Source: Thermovibrio sp.
Lineage (GTDB): Bacteria > Aquificota > Aquificia > Desulfurobacteriales > Desulfurobacteriaceae
Length of the DNA stretch: 64,000 bases
Assembly: GCA_015490195.1 (NCBI GenBank)
Contig: WFYG01000008.1
Span: 173,282 to 237,281 of the forward strand
Direction of reading: 5' to 3'
A model generated the notes under the pieces. It was not told the DNA's origin, ran no database searches, and worked only from the letters and a program-made list of their open reading frames with translations. This document shows, in pieces, positions 8,952 through 17,918 of this stretch. Position 1 is the first letter of the stretch. Each line of letters opens with the position of its first letter. Position numbers and translations under genes: made by a program.

Positions 8952-9323
8952 CTACCTCCCCTGAATAACGAGCCTGAGCTTTCCTACTTCTTTACGAATA
9001 GCTTCGTTAATCAGCCTTATCATCAGATTGGTCTCTGCAAGTTTCGCCAGCTCTTTGTCAAGGTTTACTCTGTTTTCATCGTAACCGGAATAGTCGGGTG
9101 AATTGACCAGTTTAAACCTCACTAAAGGTCCCGAGGGGTCAATGTGCCGGGGATCTGTTTTTTTCAGGTGAAAGGAGTTCTCAAGTTCTCTTTCAAAGAG
9201 AAGATCCTTAGGTTTGTAGTTAGGAGTATCCACATTTGCAATGTTACTCTGAATAACTTCCGACCTTCGGAAGAAGTAGGAAACACCTTCTTCAAGTTCA
9301 TTTAGTGACCTGAAGATACTCAC
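8952..9323 (-). CDS. flgB: Proximal rod protein FlgB
   Basis: A 123-residue rod subunit carrying the signature QSNIANVDTPNYKPKDLLFE near residue 25 and a short amphipathic C-terminal helix. The DPRHI segment in the middle is also usual for FlgB. The gene begins inside the end of the TPR gene (26-base overlap) and starts the canonical flgB-flgC-fliE-fliF block. Confidence 0.96.
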   Translation of the reverse strand: MSIFRSLNELEEGVSYFFRRSEVIQSNIANVDTPNYKPKDLLFERELENSFHLKKTDPRHIDPSGPLVRFKLVNSPDYSGYDENRVNLDKELAKLAETNLMIRLINEAIRKEVGKLRLVIQGR

Positions 9324-11235
9324 GGTTCTCCCCCCCTAAAACAGCATCTTCATAAGCAGTTTTTGCAAGAAACGAGAGATTATCTACACAGGCCTTTATC
9401 TCTCTAAAGCCTTTTTCTGCAAGCTTTAACTCTCCTGCCCGCACCGCAGAAAGGGTGAAATAGCTTCCCACTAAACAGTTTCTGTATCCTGAATTAAGAA
9501 GGTCTGACGATATCTTTAAGGCAACATCATAATGCCCTTTAAGTAAAGCCTCTTCAAGGAGAGCATCAAGAGCTGCTCTCACAACAATGTCTCTGCCGTA
9601 CCTCTTTAGAAGCCCTTTTCTGGCTTCCAGGTAAATTTTGAATGCAGAATCAATATTCCCAAGCTGGGAGTAAAACGCGACAACCACTGCTGATAATTTT
9701 ATATCTTTTTTGTTTCTGCATTTCTTTAAAAAAGAATCAGGATTTATTACTCCTTTTCCTGATATAATGAGAATTTCGGAGTAAAGCAGTCTGTAACGGC
9801 AGGTATTTTTATCCTTTACCTCTTTCAGTACCTTTAAGGCACCAGAGAAGTCTTTGTCTTCAAAGAGAGCCTCTGCCATCAAGAGCCTGCTGTTGTCGTC
9901 TTTCCAGCGGTTCAACATATAGGAAATGAGTTCTATTCTTAATCTTCTTTGATTACACTTTTTCAGATCAGAAGCTATTTTGAGAAGCACTCTTTTGCCG
10001 AAGATTGATTGAAAGAACTCTGGATTGGATCTGTACAGCTGACAGGCTTTTTCAGGACGAAGCTTCATTAAATAGGGCTCCCACAGGTATCTGATAAATT
10101 CTCTCTGTTCGTACTTTACCTGCTGAGGAAAGACGAGGGAGACCTCCCAGAGAAGACGCCTGAAAACGTTACGGGGAGCTCCCAGCTTAAACACAAGATA
10201 GCCCAGATCAGCAAGGGCATAAATTCCCACATAGGTCGTTCTGTAGTTAACCAGAACGCTGGCTATAAAGTTTATCGGGTCTTTAAAGGCTCTGTCTCCA
10301 GAAAGGAGAGCTCTATACTTTATCTGAGGGTCATCCATCATTGGAATGATTTTAAGCCTTGCAACATAAGCCTCTTCTGAATCTGGATAATCCCTAATAA
10401 CTGAGTAGTAGTATATAAACGCCAGTTTCCTGTTTCCTTTCCTTAGTTCTATATCCCCCAGTCTCAAAATAGCCCTTCTTATAACGAAAGGATCCTTCGT
10501 TAAAGAGACAATTCTTCTGAAAATCTGCTCTGCCAGCGTGAGCTCTCCCGTCCTGTAGATATCTTCTGCCACCAGCAGATAGTACTCGGGATTATCTATC
10601 AGGTAATCTTCAAACTCCTTGTAGAGCTTAAAGAAGTAAGGAAGTGACTTTTTATACTTCCCTTCCGAAAAGAGAATAAGCCCTTTCAAGAATTCAACCT
10701 CTCTCTCCTCCTGAGGGTTTAACTTTGCCGTTGAAACCAGTATAAAGTACTCGTCAACAATGTCCATTCTGCGGCTCCAGACCGCAGTTCTAACAATACC
10801 GAGGGTGGTATCAATCCTCTGCTGTTCCGTCTTAGCAGCAAGGAAAGCTACCCTGTAGATAGCCAGAGCCTGTTCGTAGAACGAGAGAGCCTCGTAAATT
10901 CTGGCCTTCATGTAGTAATAATCCCACGGCAACTTTTTGTTTTTTTGAGATATAAAATAGAGCTGAAGATAGTTAAGTGCCTGCCAGAAAAATCTCTTGT
11001 TACCGGTCTTTCTACCTATCGCGTAATAGGTTTTGGCCAGCATAAGCAGACTCTTTGAGTAGTACCTTGAATCAGGCTTCAACAGCTTCAAAAAGTAATC
11101 AAGAGCCGTAGAATAAGAACCAATAGAAAACTGCTTTACTCCCTTCCTGTACAAAATTGCATCTCTGTCAACAGTTATCGCTCCCGCCCAGGAAGACCAG
11201 ACAAGAACCAGAAGCAGAGGGAACCACCACCTCAA
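9298..11235 (-). CDS. Large periplasmic TPR-repeat protein in the flagellar run
   Basis: This 645-residue protein has a signal peptide (residues 1-19, ending SWAGA) without a lipobox Cys. The rest is a helical array of TPR-like repeats, for example ALDYFLKLLKPDSRYYSKSL near 43, ALAIYRVAFLAAKTEQQR near 120 and LAEQIFRRIVSLTKDP near 235. I do not recognise it as a standard flagellar gene. It overlaps the FliK-like gene by four bases (ATGA) and flgB by 26, so it is translated as part of the flagellar series. A periplasmic TPR scaffold here could be a motor accessory comparable in plan to Campylobacter PflA; that is inference from architecture and position. Confidence 0.75.
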   Translation of the reverse strand: MRWWFPLLLVLVWSSWAGAITVDRDAILYRKGVKQFSIGSYSTALDYFLKLLKPDSRYYSKSLLMLAKTYYAIGRKTGNKRFFWQALNYLQLYFISQKNKKLPWDYYYMKARIYEALSFYEQALAIYRVAFLAAKTEQQRIDTTLGIVRTAVWSRRMDIVDEYFILVSTAKLNPQEEREVEFLKGLILFSEGKYKKSLPYFFKLYKEFEDYLIDNPEYYLLVAEDIYRTGELTLAEQIFRRIVSLTKDPFVIRRAILRLGDIELRKGNRKLAFIYYYSVIRDYPDSEEAYVARLKIIPMMDDPQIKYRALLSGDRAFKDPINFIASVLVNYRTTYVGIYALADLGYLVFKLGAPRNVFRRLLWEVSLVFPQQVKYEQREFIRYLWEPYLMKLRPEKACQLYRSNPEFFQSIFGKRVLLKIASDLKKCNQRRLRIELISYMLNRWKDDNSRLLMAEALFEDKDFSGALKVLKEVKDKNTCRYRLLYSEILIISGKGVINPDSFLKKCRNKKDIKLSAVVVAFYSQLGNIDSAFKIYLEARKGLLKRYGRDIVVRAALDALLEEALLKGHYDVALKISSDLLNSGYRNCLVGSYFTLSAVRAGELKLAEKGFREIKACVDNLSFLAKTAYEDAVLGGENREYLQVTK

Positions 11236-12905
11236 ACCTTCAACTCCATGCTCTCAGCAACTCTGCCACTATAGAAGTAACGCTCTTTTCGCTCCTTTAA
11301 AACAATTCTGCCAGGAACAAATCCGGAGCTCTCCACTATAGAAACAATCTCCCTTAGAGTAGAAGGGTCTAACTGCATACCTGAAAACAGGTTAAGATTC
11401 ATATTAAAAGTCCTTCCTCTAACTGCAACAAAGAGGTGAAGATTCCTGTCTGAAAAAGAGAGCTGGAAACTGTCGGAATGGTTAGCCTCTCCTGAAGGTT
11501 GTTGAAACTGAGAAGATTCATTGCCACTACCCGAAAAGTTCCCTGTTGTATTACTGCCAAAGTTTAAGCTAAAAGTAGGGAAAATTGAACCAACAAAGTG
11601 TATACTACTATTAGAGCTAAAGTAACCCTCCTGTAAAAACTGTGTGGGCAAACTGGTATTTGGAACAGGTGAAGAAAAAGAGTGGACAGGAGGGGGGGAA
11701 CTCCTGTCCACTACAGCTCCTTTCGGAGCGGGAAGCTTACCGGGGGGAAAGGATGCATTATAGTTTTCTTCTCTTCCGCTCTTATTTCCTTTAGATACCG
11801 AATACCTTAAGGTAAGAACGGAGCGTTTGCCACTTTCGTCTCTATCTATGCTCAGAACAGACTTACTGCCAGTCCTTATAAGGCTTAACTTATCCCCTAC
11901 TTCTCCTAAAGTGAAACTCTCCGATACAAGCGATAGAGCAAAAGGTCTTACCGACTCTGCTTTAACAAATTTAGCAGAAACTGTAGCAGGTAGCCCCCTA
12001 CCGTCCTGTAACCTTATCCCTGAGCCAGGATTTTGTTTAAAACTTGCATCTATATATTTTATGCCTTTCAAAACTTTTTTCATCTCCTCTAAATGCACTT
12101 GAAGGCCTTTTCCGCCAGAGACTTCTCTCTTCTCTCTCCTTAAATTAAACCCTGAACCCGAAACGGTACCTTTCAGGTCGCCCTTTCTTCTGTCACATAG
12201 CAAAGGAAAGCTATGGACTGAAAAGATTACTGCAGATGAACCGGAAAAAACACGTATATCTCCTGACCTCTGCTCATCTCTTTCAGAAGACAATCTTCTT
12301 CTTTTTAAAGTACTTAAACTACGAATCACCATTTCAGAAGAGCCCAACTTCAAAGGACTAACAGCACGATACAGAAAAGCTTTTTGCACCTTCAAGTTTT
12401 TTACAGAAGATGAAAAGTTTGCAGTTCTCTTTTTTCCTTCTGTTTTTGAAAGATGTACCTGTCTACGAACTTTCCTATCTGAAGAAGACAAAATTTTATT
12501 TAAACTTTTTGGTACTTCCACCAGTTCATTCATACCTGCAGTCTGCCCCCAGCCAGACAGCCATTCTTTTTTAAAGCTCAACTTTCCACCTGACTTATAA
12601 ACTGTTCTATGCTCAGAAACCTGCTTCAAAGTTCTAATATATATACTAAAATCCCCTATTTTCCTTAATGAAGGTTTAACTCTTTCCAGAGAACTAAAAC
12701 AAAACCCGTTAACTCCACCAGTTAAACCAGTTAAAGAACCTGCAGTTAGAGGAAAATACTTCAGATGATTTAATTTTTTTTCATTCTTTTCCCCCAGGAA
12801 GGCGGTAAACAGGCTGTCAAATTCTAACCTGAACTTACCAGTAACTTTAACCACCGGCCTGTCTGATGGTTTTAAACCAGCAAATAGGATACTCAGAACG
12901 TTCAT
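11232..12905 (-). CDS. FliK-like hook-length control protein, strongly diverged
   Basis: About 557 residues, low in complexity, Ser-, Lys- and Arg-rich through most of its length (about 60-440) and Asn/Ser/Phe-rich from 400 to 480. The last ~80 residues look folded: strands LHLFVAVRGRTFNMNLNL, then a helix DPSTLREIVSIVESSGF and a closing strand PGRIVLKE, the strand-strand-helix-strand plan of the FliK C-terminal domain. Expected FliK position is near hook genes. I choose the ATG at 12905 because GAGGG lies at correct spacing; a start at 12929 lacks this. Export-dependent, disordered N-terminus plus switch domain is how FliK works. No standard FliK motif is unmistakable, so the call is tentative. 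Confidence 0.6.
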   Translation of the reverse strand: MNVLSILFAGLKPSDRPVVKVTGKFRLEFDSLFTAFLGEKNEKKLNHLKYFPLTAGSLTGLTGGVNGFCFSSLERVKPSLRKIGDFSIYIRTLKQVSEHRTVYKSGGKLSFKKEWLSGWGQTAGMNELVEVPKSLNKILSSSDRKVRRQVHLSKTEGKKRTANFSSSVKNLKVQKAFLYRAVSPLKLGSSEMVIRSLSTLKRRRLSSERDEQRSGDIRVFSGSSAVIFSVHSFPLLCDRRKGDLKGTVSGSGFNLRREKREVSGGKGLQVHLEEMKKVLKGIKYIDASFKQNPGSGIRLQDGRGLPATVSAKFVKAESVRPFALSLVSESFTLGEVGDKLSLIRTGSKSVLSIDRDESGKRSVLTLRYSVSKGNKSGREENYNASFPPGKLPAPKGAVVDRSSPPPVHSFSSPVPNTSLPTQFLQEGYFSSNSSIHFVGSIFPTFSLNFGSNTTGNFSGSGNESSQFQQPSGEANHSDSFQLSFSDRNLHLFVAVRGRTFNMNLNLFSGMQLDPSTLREIVSIVESSGFVPGRIVLKERKERYFYSGRVAESMELKV

Positions 12906-12930
12906 CTTTCCCTCTATCATACCATTCAAA

Positions 12931-13545
12931 TTATAACCTACGTTCTAATAATTTTCTCAACCTTTTAAGGGCACCCGTCTTTATCTGTGAAACCCTTGAA
13001 ACCGAAACCCCCAGAATTTCACCTATTGACTTTAGATCAAGTCCCTCTACAAAAATAAGCTGTAAAACCAGCTGCTCTTTATCAGACAATTCGGAGATAG
13101 CCTCTGCTAAAACTCTTTTTGCCTCTTCCTTTATGAGTACCTCCTCAGGTTCAGGCTCTTCTGAAACCAGAATATCCTTTACAAAATACCTTTCTGAATT
13201 TCCGAAAAGTTTTTCTTCAATTGAGACAAGAGTGATAATCTCCTCTTTCAAGTCAGAAATTTCACCGTTTTTTATCTTTTCTCTCACACTTCTTGGAAGA
13301 AAATCCTGTTTTCTTAAATAGTCTAAGATTTCCCCTCTTATTTTTATGTAAGCATAAGTTGAAAATTTAGATTTATTGGAATCGTAACGCTCTATTGCTT
13401 TTATAAGACCTATAACACCGGTGTTGACAAGTTCTTCAAAATCTACAATACCGTCAGGTATCCTACTGTAGATTTTGCTAGCAATCTTCTTTACAAGAGG
13501 AAGATGCTCCATTACGAGATCTTTTCTGGACTTTGTATACATCAA
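12931..13545 (-). CDS. fliA: Flagellar sigma factor FliA (sigma-28)
   Basis: A 204-residue sigma factor lacking region 1.1. Region 2 contains GIVDFEELVNTGVIGLIKAI (residues 33-52) and KFSTYAYIKIRGEILDYLRK; region 4 carries the helix-turn-helix ESIGEILGVSVSRVSQI-like segment (LKSIGEILGVSVSRVSQIK) near 175-193. Sigma-28 directs late flagellar genes. It is encoded after flhG with an ATGA overlap, the flhF-flhG-fliA order seen in many polar flagellates. I found no sigma-28 promoter inside this window. Confidence 0.95.
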   Translation of the reverse strand: MMYTKSRKDLVMEHLPLVKKIASKIYSRIPDGIVDFEELVNTGVIGLIKAIERYDSNKSKFSTYAYIKIRGEILDYLRKQDFLPRSVREKIKNGEISDLKEEIITLVSIEEKLFGNSERYFVKDILVSEEPEPEEVLIKEEAKRVLAEAISELSDKEQLVLQLIFVEGLDLKSIGEILGVSVSRVSQIKTGALKRLRKLLERRL

Positions 13546-14396
13546 ACACCTTCCTTCAGAAATCTAATTAGTTTTTTTATAAAACTTTCTTCTTCTTCCG
13601 GAAGAACTTCTCCTGTTTCAAGCTGAACTATTCTCCTTAACTCCAGTGAAAAAGGATCTGAAGGGTAGAGATGAACAAGGGGCATCCCTGATGTCAGTGC
13701 ATCTTTTACTCTTGACGAATAGGGAAGAATCCCGGCAAGTTTAAGGCGAAACTGGAGAAACTTTTCAACAGAAAGCCTTAATCTTTCAAAGACTTTAAAT
13801 CCTTCCCTACGGGAAGACACTGCGTTAACAATTACTTTAAATGAAGTGTAGCCGTAAACTCTGTAAACGCTCTTTATAAATGCGTAAGCGTCGGTTAGAG
13901 CTGTAGGTTCAGGATTGGTAACTATGTAGGTTTCCGTTGCAGCCCGGGAAAAGTTCACAGTAAAACGAGATATACCAGCAGAGTTATCAAGGATTACGTA
14001 GTCATAGTTTTCAAGTACTCTATCTATTTGAATAAGAAGGTTAGCTGCCTCATAGGATTCAAGCTCTTCCAGCGAATCTATTCCTGAAAAGCCCAGAACA
14101 ACGTCAAAGTTGTAGATATTCTGAATAACCTCTTTAAGGGAACTTCCCCTCAAAACGGCTTTCAGGTTTTTTGAAGGATCAAGACCTAGTAGCAGGTGAA
14201 CGTTTCCCAGTCCTATATCACAGTCAAGTAGCAGAACCTTTTTACCAAAAGTATTTGCAAGAGTATAAGCAAAAGAAGTTGCTATAAGAGTTTTTCCAAC
14301 TCCCCCTTTACCGCTAACAAAGGAGAGAACTCTACATCTACTTTCTCTGTTTCTATCCTTCACGAGTTCTAACAGTTTGTCTGCCTGCCTTTCCAT
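13542..14396 (-). CDS. flhG: Flagellar-number ATPase FlhG (YlxH/FleN)
   Basis: A 284-residue MinD/ParA-like ATPase with deviant Walker A SGKGGVGKT at residues 28-36, DCDIGLGNVHLLLGL at switch I and a helix-rich C-terminus. FlhG controls flagellum number and works with FlhF and with the FliM N-terminus; FliM in this window carries the matching EIDALL motif. Adjacent flhF and fliA confirm that this is FlhG and not a division MinD. Confidence 0.94.
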   Translation of the reverse strand: MERQADKLLELVKDRNRESRCRVLSFVSGKGGVGKTLIATSFAYTLANTFGKKVLLLDCDIGLGNVHLLLGLDPSKNLKAVLRGSSLKEVIQNIYNFDVVLGFSGIDSLEELESYEAANLLIQIDRVLENYDYVILDNSAGISRFTVNFSRAATETYIVTNPEPTALTDAYAFIKSVYRVYGYTSFKVIVNAVSSRREGFKVFERLRLSVEKFLQFRLKLAGILPYSSRVKDALTSGMPLVHLYPSDPFSLELRRIVQLETGEVLPEEEESFIKKLIRFLKEGV

Positions 14397-15538
14397 CAGC
14401 CTCCCAACAGAAACTCAGATATAAGGGTTGGCGTTAACAGTTTGATGTCTTCAGGAACCCGCTGACCGGTACTGACATAAGAGAGAGGCAATCCAGACCT
14501 TACCCCTACGTTTACCATTACTCCCGGTCGGGAGGATTCATCTATTTTCGTAAAGAGCAGGAAATCAACAGGAAAGAAACTTCTATAACGGTTTACAACT
14601 TCCATAGCTTCTTTGGTATCGTAATTGCAAGAAACAAGGAGTACATATTCAATTGATGTACCAAGAATAGAAAGCGTAGCTTTTATTTCTCCAAGCCGGA
14701 AGTAATCATAGTGGCTTCTGCCTACTGTATCTATGAGTATAACATCAAGATCTGAAAGATTATCTACTATCTCTTTTAACTTTCTTTGATCGGTCGCAAC
14801 ATAAAAAGGAACATTTAATATGGAAGCGTATATTCTGGCTTGCTGGCTACCTCCAACTTTAAAGGTATCTGTAGATATAACGCCAACTTTTAGTTCTTGG
14901 TCAATAACAAACTTGCTGGCAAGTTTAAAAAGGTTTGTCGTTTTCCCTACACCAGTGGGACCGATAAATGCAAAAATTCTCTGTTTTCCTTTCTCTATCT
15001 TAAATTCTCCAGTAAAGAGAAGTTTTTCCTGAAAAGCTTTTATAAGAGCTTCTCTAAATGTATTTGTGTTAAGGTCAAATTTTTCGGTCTCTATGTCAAG
15101 TCCACAGGACAGTTTAACAAGTTCTACCGCAATTTCAGGTTCAACTCCCTTTTTTACAAGAAGGTTTATAAGTTCAGCAGCATCTCCTGTAAACTCTTCC
15201 AGCTGGGGCATCTGACAGGGTGTTTTATCTTCAAGGTGTTCAGGAATAGAAGGAACAGGAATCGTCTGCTGAGCCGGAAGTTTTGAGAAATTCTCTTTTA
15301 GGTTAAGAAGGAGTTCCTTTAACTCCCGGAGCTCCCCTTCCAGCTTCTCAATCTCTCTTTTCTCTTTTTCGTCGTCTTTCTCGGTAACGAAGAGCCTATA
15401 CTTTCTCTTCCTGAAGAAGGGGAACCTCCCCGGAACTTTCTCCACTTCGTAGTAGAGTATTTCTATATCCCCGAGCTCACTTCTTGCCCTCTCTATGAGG
15501 GCGTCAAGGTCTTCTCCCTCGTAAACTTTCACACTCAT
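14396..15538 (-). CDS. flhF: Flagellar placement GTPase FlhF
   Basis: A 380-residue SRP-type GTPase. The N-terminal B domain is charged (residues ~1-110), followed by an N domain and a G domain with P-loop GPTGVGKT at 193-200, the STDTFKVGGSQQARIY block and IDTVGRSHYD. FlhF places the flagellum at the pole. It overlaps flhA by ATGA upstream and flhG by one base downstream. Charged B-domain size is usual. Confidence 0.95.
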   Translation of the reverse strand: MSVKVYEGEDLDALIERARSELGDIEILYYEVEKVPGRFPFFRKRKYRLFVTEKDDEKEKREIEKLEGELRELKELLLNLKENFSKLPAQQTIPVPSIPEHLEDKTPCQMPQLEEFTGDAAELINLLVKKGVEPEIAVELVKLSCGLDIETEKFDLNTNTFREALIKAFQEKLLFTGEFKIEKGKQRIFAFIGPTGVGKTTNLFKLASKFVIDQELKVGVISTDTFKVGGSQQARIYASILNVPFYVATDQRKLKEIVDNLSDLDVILIDTVGRSHYDYFRLGEIKATLSILGTSIEYVLLVSCNYDTKEAMEVVNRYRSFFPVDFLLFTKIDESSRPGVMVNVGVRSGLPLSYVSTGQRVPEDIKLLTPTLISEFLLGG

Positions 15539-17613
15539 TTTCCGTCAACCACCCCTACTATGTTGAGCTGAATTCCCGGTTCAATCTCTGAGTAAGAAAC
15601 GACTGCCACGTTGGGCAGATAAGGTTCAAGAATTGTCCTGACAAAACGCCTTACTGCAGGAGAGGTAAGAAGTATCGGAACAAGCTGCTGCCTTAAAAAG
15701 TGGCTTACCCCTTCAGAAACACTCTTTACGAGATTCTGGACAAAAACCGGATCAAGTGGCGGCAGGTAACCATCATTTTCCTTAACCTTTTTCAGTATAA
15801 ACTCCTCAGCTTCTGGAGAAAGGGAAAGGGCTGTCAGAACGCCATCTTTCGCATACAGGCTCGTTATCAGACGGGATAGAGATTGTCTGACAAACTCTGT
15901 AAGAATGTCCGGATCTTGTGTCTTTTCAATGTTATCTGCAATAGCCTCTATTATTGTAAGCAGGTCTTTCACAGGAATTCCTTCTCTCAGCAGGTTCTGA
16001 ATCACCTTGGTTAAAAGACCGTAAGATACGGGGTCTGGAACCATATCTCTCACAATAGAGTAGCGGGAAGCAAGCTTCGTAACCATCTCTTTCACATCGG
16101 CACGGCTTAATATCTCGTGGGCGTGCTTCTTTATAATTTCTGAAAGATGGGTAACTATTACGGTTGGAACATCAACAACTGTATATCCCAGAAGTTTTGC
16201 TCTGTCTTTCTCAGAATCTCCAATCCAGTAAGCAGGAAGCCCAAACGCAGGCTCTTTCGTAGGCTTACCCTTAATCTTTCCTCTTACTCCTCCGGTATCA
16301 ATTGCCAGGTACTTGCCCGGCTCTACCTCACCCCTTGCAACTTCCACATCTCTGAGGAGAACTCTGTATTCGTTGGACTTCAGTTCAAGGTTATCTTTTA
16401 TGTGAACCAGAGGTATGACTATTCCAAGCTCTTTGGCCAGCTGTCTTCTGAGATTTCTTATCTTCTCAACAACCTCTCCACCCTGACTTTCGTCAACGTA
16501 GGGGATAAGTGAGTAACCGATTTCAAGAGTTATCGGCTCAGGTTGAACTATCAGTTCCTCGCTCTTCTCTTCTTTCCCTTTTTCCATAAGCTCTTTAGCT
16601 CTCTTCTGTGCCTCCTCTATTTCTTTCTGGGCCTCGTACCTATAGACCATGTAACCTACGGCGGCAACAAGTGCCGCAAGCAGGGAGAAGGGGAGAGTGG
16701 GCATTCCAGGGACGATACCTATAACGGCCAGCGTAAGGGCAGCCATGAATAGGGGTTTGTGGTACTTTGTAAGCTGCTTGAATATTTCATGACCAAGGTC
16801 TGTTTCAGCTGCAGCTCTCGTAACCATAAGACCAGCAGCAGTTGAGGTTATAAGCGACGGAATCTGCGATACGAGACCGTCTCCTACTGTAAGGATGGTA
16901 AAGGTTTTAAGGGCATTGGAAAAGCTCATATGGTGCTGAACCATTCCTATGATGAGACCACCTATTATGTTTATTAGGGTTATGATTATTCCGGCAACAG
17001 CATCTCCTCTTATGAACTTTGAAGCACCGTCCATAGCACCGTAAAAGTCGGCCTCTCTAGCTATCTCTTCCCTTCTCCTCCTTGCCTCTTCTTCATCTAT
17101 TAAACCTGCGTTAAGGTCAGCATCAATACTCATCTGTTTTCCGGGCATTGCATCAAGAACAAACCTGGCAGCAACTTCAGAAATCCTCTCTGTTCCTTTA
17201 GTTACAACGATGTAGTTGATTATTACAAGAATTGCAAAGACGATAATTCCAACAACATAGTTCCCTCCTACAACAAATTGACCGAAGGCTTTTATTACAC
17301 TACCGGCTGCGTCTGGACCTTCGTTTCCATGAAGGAGTATCCTGCGAGTTGTAGCAACGTTCAGTGACAGCCGGAGAAGGGTAGCAAGGAGAAGAAGGGA
17401 GGGGAATGAGGAGAGCTCCAGTGGGTGCTTCACGTAGACTGTAGTCATAAGTATTACTAGAGAGAACGTAATGCTAAAGGTTAAAAGAATATCAAGAAGA
17501 AAAGGAGGAATGGGAAGTATCATACTGGCAAGAATCGTCAGTATCAGAAATACGAAAATCAGATCCGAATACCTGTAAACCTTAGAGTAGTAAAGGGAAA
17601 GAGCGTCTCTCAT
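15535..17613 (-). CDS. flhA: Flagellar export gate protein FlhA
   Basis: A 692-residue protein with about eight N-terminal membrane helices (residues ~17-310) and a cytosolic ring-forming domain. The FHIPEP-family signature is visible as RFVLDAMPGKQMSIDADLNA (near residue 147) followed by GLIDEEEARRRREE. FlhA is the export gate's receptor for FliI and substrates. Length matches the family. The first base pair of the stop region overlaps flgJ; an ATGA overlap follows into flhF. Confidence 0.97.
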   Translation of the reverse strand: MRDALSLYYSKVYRYSDLIFVFLILTILASMILPIPPFLLDILLTFSITFSLVILMTTVYVKHPLELSSFPSLLLLATLLRLSLNVATTRRILLHGNEGPDAAGSVIKAFGQFVVGGNYVVGIIVFAILVIINYIVVTKGTERISEVAARFVLDAMPGKQMSIDADLNAGLIDEEEARRRREEIAREADFYGAMDGASKFIRGDAVAGIIITLINIIGGLIIGMVQHHMSFSNALKTFTILTVGDGLVSQIPSLITSTAAGLMVTRAAAETDLGHEIFKQLTKYHKPLFMAALTLAVIGIVPGMPTLPFSLLAALVAAVGYMVYRYEAQKEIEEAQKRAKELMEKGKEEKSEELIVQPEPITLEIGYSLIPYVDESQGGEVVEKIRNLRRQLAKELGIVIPLVHIKDNLELKSNEYRVLLRDVEVARGEVEPGKYLAIDTGGVRGKIKGKPTKEPAFGLPAYWIGDSEKDRAKLLGYTVVDVPTVIVTHLSEIIKKHAHEILSRADVKEMVTKLASRYSIVRDMVPDPVSYGLLTKVIQNLLREGIPVKDLLTIIEAIADNIEKTQDPDILTEFVRQSLSRLITSLYAKDGVLTALSLSPEAEEFILKKVKENDGYLPPLDPVFVQNLVKSVSEGVSHFLRQQLVPILLTSPAVRRFVRTILEPYLPNVAVVSYSEIEPGIQLNIVGVVDGK

Positions 17614-17909
17614 TAAACTCCCTCTCTCCCGTAAGCTGAGAGGACTTTCTTAAACAGTGGTTCAATATTCGTCCCCAGTCCCTCTCCTATTTTCTGGGAG
17701 AGCTCCATACAGAATAGGTCGTAGTAGAGGCTAGATGCAAAATCTTTTTTTGGGGAGAAAAGCCCATCTGGAAGAGACTTTTTGGCCTCTTTCAGAAACT
17801 GTTCCACAAGGAACACCTCAAACTGCTTAACCGCCTCTTTACCACTCTTTATCTTCTCAATACCTGAAAGATCCCAGTAAGTTAAAGCCTTTTCAACACT
17901 CCCTATCAT
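17613..17909 (-). CDS. flgJ: FlgJ-type rod-binding protein, rod-cap domain only
   Basis: A 98-residue protein matching only the N-terminal rod-binding domain of FlgJ: FEVFLVEQFLKEAKKSLPDG (residues 31-50) followed by LYYDLFCMELSQKIGEGLG, the usual MxxxxxAxxIAxxGGLG-like ending. The muramidase domain of enterobacterial FlgJ is absent, as in many non-enteric bacteria where a separate hydrolase opens the wall. It lies between flgI and flhA. Confidence 0.88.
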   Translation of the reverse strand: MIGSVEKALTYWDLSGIEKIKSGKEAVKQFEVFLVEQFLKEAKKSLPDGLFSPKKDFASSLYYDLFCMELSQKIGEGLGTNIEPLFKKVLSAYGREGV

Positions 17910-17918
17910 TATCCCTCC

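Noticed and set aside
12906..12929. Upstream ATGs for the FliK-like gene
   Set aside because: They lie before the GAGGG ribosome site, which fits the ATG at 12905.
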